The position numbers and the translations under genes were made by a program. From Massilia sp. PDC64 (lineage in GTDB: Bacteria; Pseudomonadota; Gammaproteobacteria; Burkholderiales; Burkholderiaceae_D), in assembly GCF_900101265.1 (NCBI RefSeq), contig NZ_FMZS01000005.1, forward strand, positions 124,001 through 188,000: 64,000 nt of DNA, read 5' to 3'. The stretch's first letter is position 1, and each line of letters begins with the position of its first letter. The notes beneath the pieces are model-generated. The model had not been told where the DNA came from and did no database searches. It was given only the letters and a program-made list of their open reading frames with translations. Positions 35,402 to 43,725 of this stretch are shown in pieces.

Positions 35402-36835
35402 TTAGCCTTCCATCTGCTCCAGTTCCTTGCCGCGCGTCTCATGCACATAGCGCAGCACGAAGTAGACCGAGATCACGGCGGCGATGGTGTACAGGCCGTA
35501 AGCGCCCGCCAAGCCGATGCTGGCAAGCAGCATCGGGAAGGTCACCGTGATCAGGAAGTTGGACGTCCATTGGGCCGCGCCGGCGACCGCCAGTCCCGAA
35601 CCGCGGATCTGGTTGGGGAACATCTCGCCGAGCATGACCCACATCACCGGGCCCCAGGAGATGTTGAAGAAGATGACGTAGATATTCGCCGCGGCCAGGG
35701 CCAGCACGCCCATCGAGCCGGACAGGGCCAGCTTGCCGTTGGCGTCGAGCGAGGCGCTGGCGAAGGCGAACGTCACCAGGCCGAGCGTCACCGCCATGCC
35801 GGCCGAGCCGATCCACAGCAGGGGCTTGCGGCCGATGCGGTCGATCAGGAACACCGTCACGATGCAGGCGCCGATGCTCAGGCCGCCCGACAGGACGTTG
35901 ATCAGCAAGGCGTCGTTCTCGGAAAAGCCCACGGCCTGCCACAGCACGGCACCGTAGTAGAACACCACGTTGATGCCGACCAGTTGCTGGAACGTCGCCA
36001 GGCCGATGCCGACCCACACGATGGGGCGCAGCTTGCCGGTCGCCTTGTTGACCAGGTCCGACAGGCGCGGACGGTGGTGGTCTTCCGCCAGCGACACGTC
36101 GATCGCATTGAATTTCGCGCGGGCCGAGGCCGCGCCGTACAGGCGTTCCAGCACGGCCAGCGCCTCGTCCTTGCGCTTCTTGGCGACGAGGAAGCGCGGG
36201 CTTTCCGGGATCGTCAGCAGCAGCAGCAGGAACAGGACGGAGGGAATCGCCATCATCCAGAACATCCAGCGCCATGCCTCTTGTCCCAGCCACAGCACGC
36301 CGGTCGACGCGCCGGCCGCATGCGCCAGCACATAGTTGCTCAGGAAGGCGCAGAACAGGCCGCTGATGATGGCGATCTGCTGGACCGTCGCCAGCCGGCC
36401 CCGGTAGCGGGCCGAGGCCACCTCGGCGATGTAGGCCGGCGACATCACGCTGGCCGCGCCGACCGCAAAGCCGCCCAGCACGCGGGCGGCGACGAACAAG
36501 GCCGAGGTCGTCGCAAAGCCCGCGCCCAGCGCCGACGTCAGGAACAGCACGGCCGAGATGAGCAGCACGGTACGGCGGCCCCAGAGGTCGCCCAGCCGGC
36601 CGGCGGTGAATGCGCCCAGCGCGCAGCCCAGCAGCATCGAAGCGACTTCGAAACCGAGTTCGGCGTCGGTCGAATGGAAGGCCTGCTTCAGGCCGTCGAC
36701 GGTGCCGTTGATGACGCCGCTGTCAAAACCGAACAGGAAGCCGCCGATGGTGGCGACGCAGCTGATCAGGATGATGAGGCGGGTGTTTTCCGCCTCGTGG
36801 ATGGTACTCGTGCTCTCGACGGCACTGGTGTTCAT
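35402..36835 (-). CDS. Sugar-porter MFS transporter (XylE/GalP-like)
   Basis: The 477-residue inner-membrane sugar:proton symporter has twelve helices and the sugar-porter signatures: FGFDSGVINGT in helix 1, LGDLWGRRTVLL after helix 2, PESPRFL at the end of the N-half, QQLVGINVVFYYG in helix 7 and PVMWVMLGEMFP in helix 10. The QQxxGINxxxYY segment lines the sugar site in XylE and GLUT proteins, so a hexose or pentose is the likely cargo. It is divergent from the OsmC-YcaO gene and about 2.7 kb from the beta-glucan locus. Import of released glucose is an inference. Confidence 0.9.
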   Translation of the reverse strand: MNTSAVESTSTIHEAENTRLIILISCVATIGGFLFGFDSGVINGTVDGLKQAFHSTDAELGFEVASMLLGCALGAFTAGRLGDLWGRRTVLLISAVLFLTSALGAGFATTSALFVAARVLGGFAVGAASVMSPAYIAEVASARYRGRLATVQQIAIISGLFCAFLSNYVLAHAAGASTGVLWLGQEAWRWMFWMMAIPSVLFLLLLLTIPESPRFLVAKKRKDEALAVLERLYGAASARAKFNAIDVSLAEDHHRPRLSDLVNKATGKLRPIVWVGIGLATFQQLVGINVVFYYGAVLWQAVGFSENDALLINVLSGGLSIGACIVTVFLIDRIGRKPLLWIGSAGMAVTLGLVTFAFASASLDANGKLALSGSMGVLALAAANIYVIFFNISWGPVMWVMLGEMFPNQIRGSGLAVAGAAQWTSNFLITVTFPMLLASIGLAGAYGLYTIAAVISVYFVLRYVHETRGKELEQMEG

Positions 36836-37023
36836 ACGAGTCTCCTTGGTTTGTCTTGGTGTGTTATCGCCGTCGGTGCAGGTCTATAACATCTCGTACC
36901 ATAAAACCAATAGCGCTAACATCTTGTCGAGTCTGTACGATTTCCGTCCTCGTGTCAATGCATTGCAAGAGACTGCATTCGCCCGCAGGCAAGGGATCGA
37001 GTAAGATGCTTGCCTTACCCTGT

Positions 37024-37047
37024 AAAGCCCTGTCTGTACAGGGCTTT
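37024..37047 (+). promoter_or_regulatory. Perfect hairpin in the leader of the OsmC-YcaO gene
   Basis: AAAGCCCTGT and its exact complement enclose a 4-base loop (CTGT), followed by GTGTTTT, 26 bases before the start codon at 37074. It resembles an intrinsic terminator, so it is either an attenuator in the gene leader or the end of a short upstream transcript. The rest of the 238-bp gap to the sugar-porter gene shows no coding signal. Confidence 0.55.
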
Positions 37048-37073
37048 GTGTTTTGAAATACTAGGAATCCCCG

Positions 37074-39275
37074 ATGGAAATCAAGGTCAACTTTCTCGAC
37101 AAGCTGCGTCTGGAAGCCAAGTTCGACGACTTCACCGTAATCGCCGATCAGCCGATCCGCTACAAGGGCGACGGCTCGGCGCCGGGCCCGTTCGATTATT
37201 TTCTGGCCTCGTCGGCCTTGTGCGCGGCATACTTCGTGAAGTTGTACTGCAACACCCGCGATATCCCTACCGAAAATATCCGCCTGTCGCAGAATAATAT
37301 CGTCGACCCGGAAAACCGTTACCGGCAGATCTTCAAGATCCAGGTCGAGCTGCCGCCGGACATTTCGGAGAAGGACCGCCAGGGGATCCTGCGTTCGATC
37401 GACCGCTGTACCGTGAAAAAAGTGGTGCAGACCGGGCCCGAGTTCGTGATCGAAGAGGTGGAAAACCTGGATGCGGACGCGCAGGCATTGCTGACGTTGC
37501 AGCCCGCCGCCGACGCCGCCACCTATATTCCCGGCAAGGACCTGCCGCTGGAACAAACCGTCGCCAACATGTCGGGGCTGCTGGCGAACCTCGGCATCAA
37601 GATCGAAATCGCTTCATGGCGCAACATCGTGCCGAACGTGTGGTCGCTGCATATCCGCGATGCGCACTCGCCGATGTGCTTCACCAACGGCAAGGGCGCG
37701 ACGAAGGAAAGCGCGCTGGCGTCTGCACTCGGCGAGTACATCGAACGCATCAGCAACAACCATTTCTATGCCGGCAGCTACTGGGGCGAGGAGATCGCCA
37801 ACGCGGCCTTCGTGCATTATCCGGACGAGCGCTGGTTCCAGCCCGGTCCCGACGATGCGCTGCCGGACGGGATCCTCGATGCGTACTGCCGCGCCATCTA
37901 CGACCCGGAAGGGGAGTTGCGCGGCTCGCACCTGTACGACACCAACTCCGGCAACGTGGCGCGCGGTATCGTGTCGCTGCCCTACGTGCGGCAATCCGAC
38001 GGCGAGACAGTCTATTTCCCGTCCAACCTGATCGAGAACCTCTACGCCAGCAATGGCATGAGCGCCGGTAACACGCTGGCGGAAGCGCAGGTGCAGTGCC
38101 TGTCCGAGATCTTCGAACGCGCCGTCAAACGCGAGATCCTGGAAGGCGAGATCGCGCTGCCTGACGTGCCGCAGGACGTGCTGGCGAAATACCCGGGCAT
38201 CGTGGCGGGCATCCAGGAACTGGAAGCGCAGGGCTTTCCCGTGCTGGTCAAGGATGCGTCGCTGGGCGGCGTCTATCCCGTCATGTGCGTGACCCTGATG
38301 AACCCGCGGACGGGCGGCGTCTTCGCCTCGTTCGGCGCGCATCCGAGTTTCGAGGTGGCGCTGGAACGCAGTCTGACGGAACTGCTGCAGGGCCGCAGTT
38401 TCGAAGGCCTGAACGATCTGCCGCAGCCGACCTTCGCCAGCGAAGCCGTGACCGAGCCGTACAATTTTGTCGAGCACTTCATCGATTCCAGCGGCGTGGT
38501 GTCGTGGCGCTTTTTCAGCGCCAGGGCGGACCACGATTTCGTCGAGTGGGATTTCACGTCGCAGGGCGAGAACGCCAATGCGGAGGAAGCGGCGACGTTG
38601 CTCGGCATTCTGGCGGACATGGGCAAGGAAGTGTACATGGCCGTGTACGACGAACTGGGCGCCACGGCGTGCCGGATCCTGGTGCCCGGCTATTCGGAAG
38701 TCTATCCGGTCGAGGATCTCGTGTGGGACAACACCAACAAGGCGCTGCTGTTCCGCGAAGACATCCTGAACCTGCACCGCCTGGACGACGACGCCCTGGC
38801 CGCGCTGCTGGATCGCCTGGAGAACAATGAGCTGGACGAGTATTCCGACATCGCGACGCTGATCGGCATCGAGTTCGACGAGAACACGGAGTGGGGCCAG
38901 TTGACGGTCCTCGAATTGAAATTGCTGATCCATCTCGCCCTGCAGCAGTTCGAGGAAGCGCATGAACTGGTCGGCGCGTTCCTGCAATACAACGACAATA
39001 CCGTCGAGCGACGCCTGTTCTACCAGGCCATGAATGTGGTGCTGGAAGTGGTGCTGGACGACGAGCTGGAACTGGACGACTACGTGACCAATTTCCGCCG
39101 CATGTACGGCAATCCGCGCATGGACGCGGTGCTGGGGTCGGTCGACGGCAGCGTGCGTTTCCACGGCCTGACGCCGACGAGCATGAAGCTGGAAGGGCTC
39201 GACAGGCATCATCGACTGATGAACAGCTACAGGAAGCTGCATGCGGCGCGGGCCAAATCGAGGCAAGTGCGATAA
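37074..39275 (+). CDS. OsmC-YcaO fusion protein
   Basis: The 733-residue protein fuses an OsmC-like domain (about 1-140; the conserved region is near PGPFDYFLASSALCAAYFVK) to a YcaO domain (about 165-560), with a helical C-terminal part (about 600-700). YcaO proteins use ATP to activate backbone amides. E. coli YcaO helps methylthiolation of ribosomal protein S12, and other members make azolines or thioamides in peptides. The Glu-rich segments KESALASALGEYIERISNN and LSEIFERAVKREI are those that bind Mg-ATP. No precursor peptide or maturation genes lie next to it, which favours a housekeeping YcaO over a peptide-toxin enzyme. OsmC domains often carry peroxide-reactive cysteines. The gene stands alone with its own terminator. 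Confidence 0.88.
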   Translation: MEIKVNFLDKLRLEAKFDDFTVIADQPIRYKGDGSAPGPFDYFLASSALCAAYFVKLYCNTRDIPTENIRLSQNNIVDPENRYRQIFKIQVELPPDISEKDRQGILRSIDRCTVKKVVQTGPEFVIEEVENLDADAQALLTLQPAADAATYIPGKDLPLEQTVANMSGLLANLGIKIEIASWRNIVPNVWSLHIRDAHSPMCFTNGKGATKESALASALGEYIERISNNHFYAGSYWGEEIANAAFVHYPDERWFQPGPDDALPDGILDAYCRAIYDPEGELRGSHLYDTNSGNVARGIVSLPYVRQSDGETVYFPSNLIENLYASNGMSAGNTLAEAQVQCLSEIFERAVKREILEGEIALPDVPQDVLAKYPGIVAGIQELEAQGFPVLVKDASLGGVYPVMCVTLMNPRTGGVFASFGAHPSFEVALERSLTELLQGRSFEGLNDLPQPTFASEAVTEPYNFVEHFIDSSGVVSWRFFSARADHDFVEWDFTSQGENANAEEAATLLGILADMGKEVYMAVYDELGATACRILVPGYSEVYPVEDLVWDNTNKALLFREDILNLHRLDDDALAALLDRLENNELDEYSDIATLIGIEFDENTEWGQLTVLELKLLIHLALQQFEEAHELVGAFLQYNDNTVERRLFYQAMNVVLEVVLDDELELDDYVTNFRRMYGNPRMDAVLGSVDGSVRFHGLTPTSMKLEGLDRHHRLMNSYRKLHAARAKSRQVR

Positions 39276-39279
39276 AGCG

Positions 39280-39302
39280 GGCCCCTGATTTCAGGGGCCT
39301 TT
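39280..39302 (+). terminator. Rho-independent terminator after OsmC-YcaO
   Basis: GGCCCCTGA and TCAGGGGCC form a perfect 9-bp stem with a 2-base loop that can open to a larger one, followed by TTT. It lies 4 bp past the stop of the OsmC-YcaO gene. Confidence 0.8.
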
Positions 39303-39378
39303 CCATGGCCGCTGTTGTTATCCGATCACACACAGGTATTGACATTCGATTCAGCCTCAGCGGACAATGGCCGTGAAT

Positions 39379-39394
39379 TTGGCAACGTTTCCAA
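39379..39394. promoter_or_regulatory. LacI-type operator, copy 1
   Basis: TTGGCAACGTTTCCAA is a near-perfect palindrome around the CG centre that LacI-family operators share. It is the first of three copies upstream of the TBDR gene. The 302-bp gap 39276-39577 holds a terminator, these operators and the presumed promoter, and no gene. Confidence 0.75.
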
Positions 39395-39412
39395 ATTTTT
39401 TTTCAACGGAAT

Positions 39413-39428
39413 TTGGCAACGTTTCCAA
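39413..39428. promoter_or_regulatory. LacI-type operator, copy 2
   Basis: This is an exact second copy of the 16-bp TTGGCAACGTTTCCAA, 34 bp after the first. The A/T-only stretch between the two (39395-39402 and around) may hold the promoter. Paired sites suggest cooperative binding or looping. Confidence 0.75.
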
Positions 39429-39504
39429 TCCAAGCGACGCACGCGTACGCATCAAGCATTTCGAGGAGACGAAAGAGGAAAACGCGCGCGCTGTCCGCCA
39501 CAAC

Positions 39505-39518
39505 TGGCAACGTTTCCA
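39505..39518. promoter_or_regulatory. LacI-type operator, copy 3
   Basis: TGGCAACGTTTCCA, the 14-bp core of the two upstream copies, lies 91-92 bp after copy 2 and 59 bp before the TBDR start. Repression by DNA looping between copies 2 and 3 is possible. No LacI-family gene is in the window. Confidence 0.7.
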
Positions 39519-39577
39519 TTCGCTCCGCGGATGGGTACGCGTCCAGCTCACATTAGTTCAAACAACGAGGAGACACC

Positions 39578-42292
39578 ATGCACCAACCCGGCAAAGTCCG
39601 CCCCCAGCAACGCATCCTGTCCATCACCCCCATCGCGGCCGCCTGTGCCGCCCTGTTGTGGGGCGGCGCCGCCGGCGCGCAGGACACCGGCGATGCCACC
39701 GCAAGCACGGTGATCGTCACCGGCATCCGCGGCAGCATCGAGAGCTCGATGGCCATCAAGCGCGATTCCGATTCCATCGTCGAGGCGGTGACGGCCGAGG
39801 ACATCGGCAAGCTGCCGGATGTGTCGATCGCGGAGTCGATCGCGCGCCTGCCGGGCCTGACGGCGCAGCGCGTCGCCGGCCGCGCGCAGGTGATCTCGCT
39901 GCGCGGCCTGTCGCCCGATTTCGCGGGCACGCTGATGAATGGGCGCGAACTGGTCAGCACGAGCAACAACCGCGGCGCCGAATACGACCAGTATCCGTCC
40001 GAGCTGATCAACGGCGTCACCGTGTACAAGACGCCGGACGCCTCGCTCGTGGGACAGGGCCTGTCCGGCACGGTCGATCTGCAGACCGTGCGTCCGCTCG
40101 ACCGCCGCGAACGCGCGATCGCGTTCAACGTGCGTGGCGAACGCAACGGCAACGGCAAGCTGAACGACGAATCGTCGGCCTGGGGCCAGCGAGTCAGCGC
40201 GGCCTACATCGACCAGTTCATGAACAACACGGTGGGCGTGGCCATCGGCTTCGCGCACCTGAACTCGCCCGGCCAGCAGAAGGAATACAAGGCCTGGTGG
40301 TGGGGCGACCAGAACAACCTGCCGCCGGGGAATGCCGACGTCGTGGCCCTGAAGGGCGCGGAAGTCACGGCGACGTCGCGCAAGCAGGTGCGCGATGGCC
40401 TGATGGCCGTGCTGGACTACAAGCCGTCGCGCGAGTTCCGCAGCACGGTCGACCTGTACTACTCGCAGTTCGACCAGACGGAAATCATGCGCGGCATGAT
40501 GTGGAACTCGCACCAGTGGAGTGCCGTGACGTACCGGGATCCGCAGATCGAGACGATCGGCAACGTCAAATTGCTGACGGGCGGCACGCTCGTGAACCTG
40601 GAACCGATCGCCCGCAACGATTACAACACGCGCAAGGATACGCTGGGCGCGCTCGGCTGGAACAACAAGTACCGCACGGGCGAATGGGAATTCATCGGCG
40701 ACCTGTCGTACTCGCAGGCCAGGCGCCACGAGCAGGTGCTGGAAACGTATGCTGGGCTGGGCCCGGCCGGTTCGGGCATCACCGACAACAACTTCCAGTT
40801 CAGGATCCCGGTCGAAGACGGCATCCCCAAATTCACGCCGAGCGTGGACTTCACGAATCCGGCCATCATCAAGCTCACCGACGTCGGCGGCTGGGGCAAG
40901 GATGCGGACATGCACCGCCCGAAGGTCGACGACACGCTGGGCTCCCTCAAAGTGTCGGCGAAGCGCAGCCTGACCGCCATGTTCAGCTATGTCGAGGGCG
41001 GCCTGAATTACTCCAAGCGCGACAAGAAGCACTCGGACATCAACAATTACTACTTCCTCAAGAACAATCACGCGCCCGTGTCGGTGTCGCCGGACCTGGT
41101 CAAGCCGTCCACGTCGCTGTCGTTCGCCGGCATCCCGGCCGTGCTCACGTACGACACGCTGGGCGTGCTGGCCAAGTACTACGACCAGCAGCCGGCCCGC
41201 AGCGCCGACCTGGCGATCCAGAACTGGAGCGTGGAAGAGAAGGTCACCACCGGTTACGCCAAGCTGGGCATCGACACCGACCTGGGCCCCGTCCCCGTGC
41301 GCGGCAACCTGGGCGTGCAGGTGATCGGCGTGAAGCAGGGCTCGGACGGCCTGGCGGTGGCCGGCGACAAGATCACGCCGCTGCACGGCGGCAGCGACTA
41401 CACGGACGTGCTGCCCAGCCTGAACCTGAACTTCGACCTGGGCCACTTCGTCGACCGCACCGCGCTGCGCTTCGGGGCCGCGAAGACCGTGGCGCGGCCG
41501 CAGATGCAGGACATGCGCGCCGGCGCGTCGGGCGGCATCAGCGACACGACGCGCGAATGGAGCGGCAGCGGCGGCAATCCGACGCTCGAACCGTGGCGTG
41601 CCCGCGCGTTCGACCTGTCGCTCGAGAACTACTTCGCCAAGAGCAGCTATGTCGCCGTCGCCGCGTTCTATAAAAACCTGACCAACTACATCTACAACCA
41701 GCAGACCGCGTACGACTTCACGGGCTTCCCCACGCAGTCGAAGACGGTCCCGATCAGTAACATCGGCACGATGAACCGTCCGGCCAACGGCCAGGGCGGC
41801 ATGGTCAAGGGCCTCGAGCTGTCGGGCTCCCTCGAAGGCGGACTGCTGTGGCGTGCGCTGGACGGCTTCGGCATCGTCGGCAGCTATTCGCTCACGGCGT
41901 CGTCGATCCATCCGAACGGTCCGGGGACGAGCGAAAAGCTGCCGGGCCTGTCGGGCAGCGTGTCGAACGTGACGCTGTTCTACGAAAAGAACGGGTTCTC
42001 GGCGCGCGTCAGCCAGCGCTACCGCTCGGCCTTCCGCGGCGAAGTCACGGGCCTGTTCGCGCTGCGCTCGTTCAGCGAGATCCTGGCCGAGAAGCAGATC
42101 GACTTCCAGACCGGCTACGCGTTCGAGCAGGGCAGCCTGAAGGGCCTGTCGATCCTGCTGCAGGTGAATAACCTGAACAACTCGCCGTACCAGACGAAGC
42201 AGGGCAGCCCGTTCGCGAGCGGCGCCTATGCGCCCGAGCGCTACACGACCTATGGCCGCCAGGTGCTGCTGGGCCTGAACTACCGACTGTAA
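39578..42292 (+). CDS. TonB-dependent receptor of the beta-glucan locus
   Basis: The 904-residue outer-membrane receptor has a signal peptide (about 1-34, ending GAAGAQ) and a plug of the carbohydrate-TBDR pattern: IRGSIESSMAIKRDSDSIVE, then AEDIGKLPDVSIAESIARL. The barrel ends in the aromatic strand VLLGLNYRL. GAGGAGA lies 6 bases before the start. It is the first gene of an operon with two GH5 enzymes and a GH30 enzyme, so it should take up the oligosaccharides they release. Three LacI-type operators precede it, so a LacI-family repressor sensing a glucan-derived sugar probably controls it. Confidence 0.92.
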   Translation: MHQPGKVRPQQRILSITPIAAACAALLWGGAAGAQDTGDATASTVIVTGIRGSIESSMAIKRDSDSIVEAVTAEDIGKLPDVSIAESIARLPGLTAQRVAGRAQVISLRGLSPDFAGTLMNGRELVSTSNNRGAEYDQYPSELINGVTVYKTPDASLVGQGLSGTVDLQTVRPLDRRERAIAFNVRGERNGNGKLNDESSAWGQRVSAAYIDQFMNNTVGVAIGFAHLNSPGQQKEYKAWWWGDQNNLPPGNADVVALKGAEVTATSRKQVRDGLMAVLDYKPSREFRSTVDLYYSQFDQTEIMRGMMWNSHQWSAVTYRDPQIETIGNVKLLTGGTLVNLEPIARNDYNTRKDTLGALGWNNKYRTGEWEFIGDLSYSQARRHEQVLETYAGLGPAGSGITDNNFQFRIPVEDGIPKFTPSVDFTNPAIIKLTDVGGWGKDADMHRPKVDDTLGSLKVSAKRSLTAMFSYVEGGLNYSKRDKKHSDINNYYFLKNNHAPVSVSPDLVKPSTSLSFAGIPAVLTYDTLGVLAKYYDQQPARSADLAIQNWSVEEKVTTGYAKLGIDTDLGPVPVRGNLGVQVIGVKQGSDGLAVAGDKITPLHGGSDYTDVLPSLNLNFDLGHFVDRTALRFGAAKTVARPQMQDMRAGASGGISDTTREWSGSGGNPTLEPWRARAFDLSLENYFAKSSYVAVAAFYKNLTNYIYNQQTAYDFTGFPTQSKTVPISNIGTMNRPANGQGGMVKGLELSGSLEGGLLWRALDGFGIVGSYSLTASSIHPNGPGTSEKLPGLSGSVSNVTLFYEKNGFSARVSQRYRSAFRGEVTGLFALRSFSEILAEKQIDFQTGYAFEQGSLKGLSILLQVNNLNNSPYQTKQGSPFASGAYAPERYTTYGRQVLLGLNYRL

Positions 42293-42302
42293 GGAGAGGA
42301 CG

Positions 42303-43706
42303 ATGCGAATCACGACGGCCGCACTGGCCACAGCATTGGCCGCACTTGCCCTGGTCTCCGGGTGCGGCGGTACCGGCGGCGGCATGTCGGCCCCGCCGGC
42401 CGCGGCCCCGGTCCCTGTCACCGGCACGGCCCCGCCGCCGACCGCGCACCCGGTCGAGCCGGGCCCCGCGGTGCCGATCACGCAGGCGGCGCAGATGATC
42501 CGCGCGCAGGGCGCGAAGTGGGTGACGGCGGACGGTGCCGAGATCCACCTGAAGGGCGCGAATATCGGCAACTGGCTCATCAACGAATTCTGGATGATGG
42601 GGCAGGGTTCGAACGGGATCGACACCCAGTGCAGGCTGGAGGCGGTCCTCGACAAGCGCTTCGGCTACGCGGAGCGCGACCGCCTGTTCAAGCTGTTCCG
42701 CGACAACTGGATGCAGCCGGCGGACTGGGACCAGCTCGCGCGCTTCGGCGTGAACGTCGTGCGTCTGCCGTTCATCCACACGCTGGTGGAAGACGAGCAG
42801 CATCCGGGGAGTCTCCGCGCCGACGCCTGGCACTACCTGGACGACGCGATCGCCCAGGCGGAGCGGCGCGGTATCTACGTGATCCTCGACCTGCACGGCG
42901 CCGCCGGGGGCCAGGCCGGGGAGAAGGAGCAGCACGACGGCTGCATCGGCCCGGCGGCGCTGTGGACCACGCCGGCCTACCAGGACCGCACCGTGTGGCT
43001 GTGGCAGCAGGTGGCGGCGCGCTACAGGGACCGTCCGGCGGTGGCGGGTTACAGCCTGCTGAACGAACCGTGGGGCACGGATCCGGCCACGCTGGCCGCC
43101 TTCATCGGGAAGTTGTACGCGGCGGTGCGCGCCGTGGACCCGAACCACGTCGCCATCCTGCCGGGCCACAGCAGCGGCATCGCCGCGTACGGCGACCCGG
43201 CCGCGAAAGGCATGACGAACGTGGCGTTCGAAATGCATTTCTATCCGGGCCTGTTCGGCTGGGGATCGATCGGTCCGGCCGTGCACCGCGACTGGCTGCT
43301 CTGCAACGCCGCGAAGACGACGGGCGTGTGCGAATGGGACAAGCGCATCCAGGGCCTGAAAACGCCGTTCCTCGTCGGCGAGACGCAGCCGTGGGCGAGC
43401 ATGGGCCTGGAAACGGGCGCCCAGGTGACGCGCGCCACCTTCGACACGTACGCGAAGCTCGGCTGGGCCACGACCGTCTGGGCCTACAAATACGTCAGCA
43501 ACGCGGGCGGCCACGGCACCGGCACGTGGGGCATGGTCACCAACGCGGCAGGCGCCACGATCCCCGCGCTGGATTTCAATACGGCCTCGCTGGCCGAGAT
43601 CGAGAACCTGTTCAAGCTGTACGGCACCGTGCGCTATGAACCGCACCAGCCGCTGCGCGACTGGACGACCAGTTCCACTGCGCCCGATCCGTTCGCGGGC
43701 CTGTAA
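42303..43706 (+). CDS. GH5 beta-glucanase lipoprotein
   Basis: The 467-residue enzyme has a lipoprotein signal with the lipobox LVSGC (Cys21), followed by a Gly/Pro-rich linker, so it is anchored to a membrane, probably the outer one. The GH5 barrel starts with KGANIGNWLINEFWMMG, the opening typical of exo-beta-1,3- and beta-1,6-glucanases of GH5. The acid/base is Glu255 in LLNEPWGTD and the nucleophile is Glu360 in FLVGETQPW. It lies 10 bp after the TBDR gene. The substrate is likely a beta-glucan. The exact linkage is inferred from the GH30 neighbour. Confidence 0.85.
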   Translation: MRITTAALATALAALALVSGCGGTGGGMSAPPAAAPVPVTGTAPPPTAHPVEPGPAVPITQAAQMIRAQGAKWVTADGAEIHLKGANIGNWLINEFWMMGQGSNGIDTQCRLEAVLDKRFGYAERDRLFKLFRDNWMQPADWDQLARFGVNVVRLPFIHTLVEDEQHPGSLRADAWHYLDDAIAQAERRGIYVILDLHGAAGGQAGEKEQHDGCIGPAALWTTPAYQDRTVWLWQQVAARYRDRPAVAGYSLLNEPWGTDPATLAAFIGKLYAAVRAVDPNHVAILPGHSSGIAAYGDPAAKGMTNVAFEMHFYPGLFGWGSIGPAVHRDWLLCNAAKTTGVCEWDKRIQGLKTPFLVGETQPWASMGLETGAQVTRATFDTYAKLGWATTVWAYKYVSNAGGHGTGTWGMVTNAAGATIPALDFNTASLAEIENLFKLYGTVRYEPHQPLRDWTTSSTAPDPFAGL

Positions 43707-43725
43707 CGACAATGAGGAGACCATC

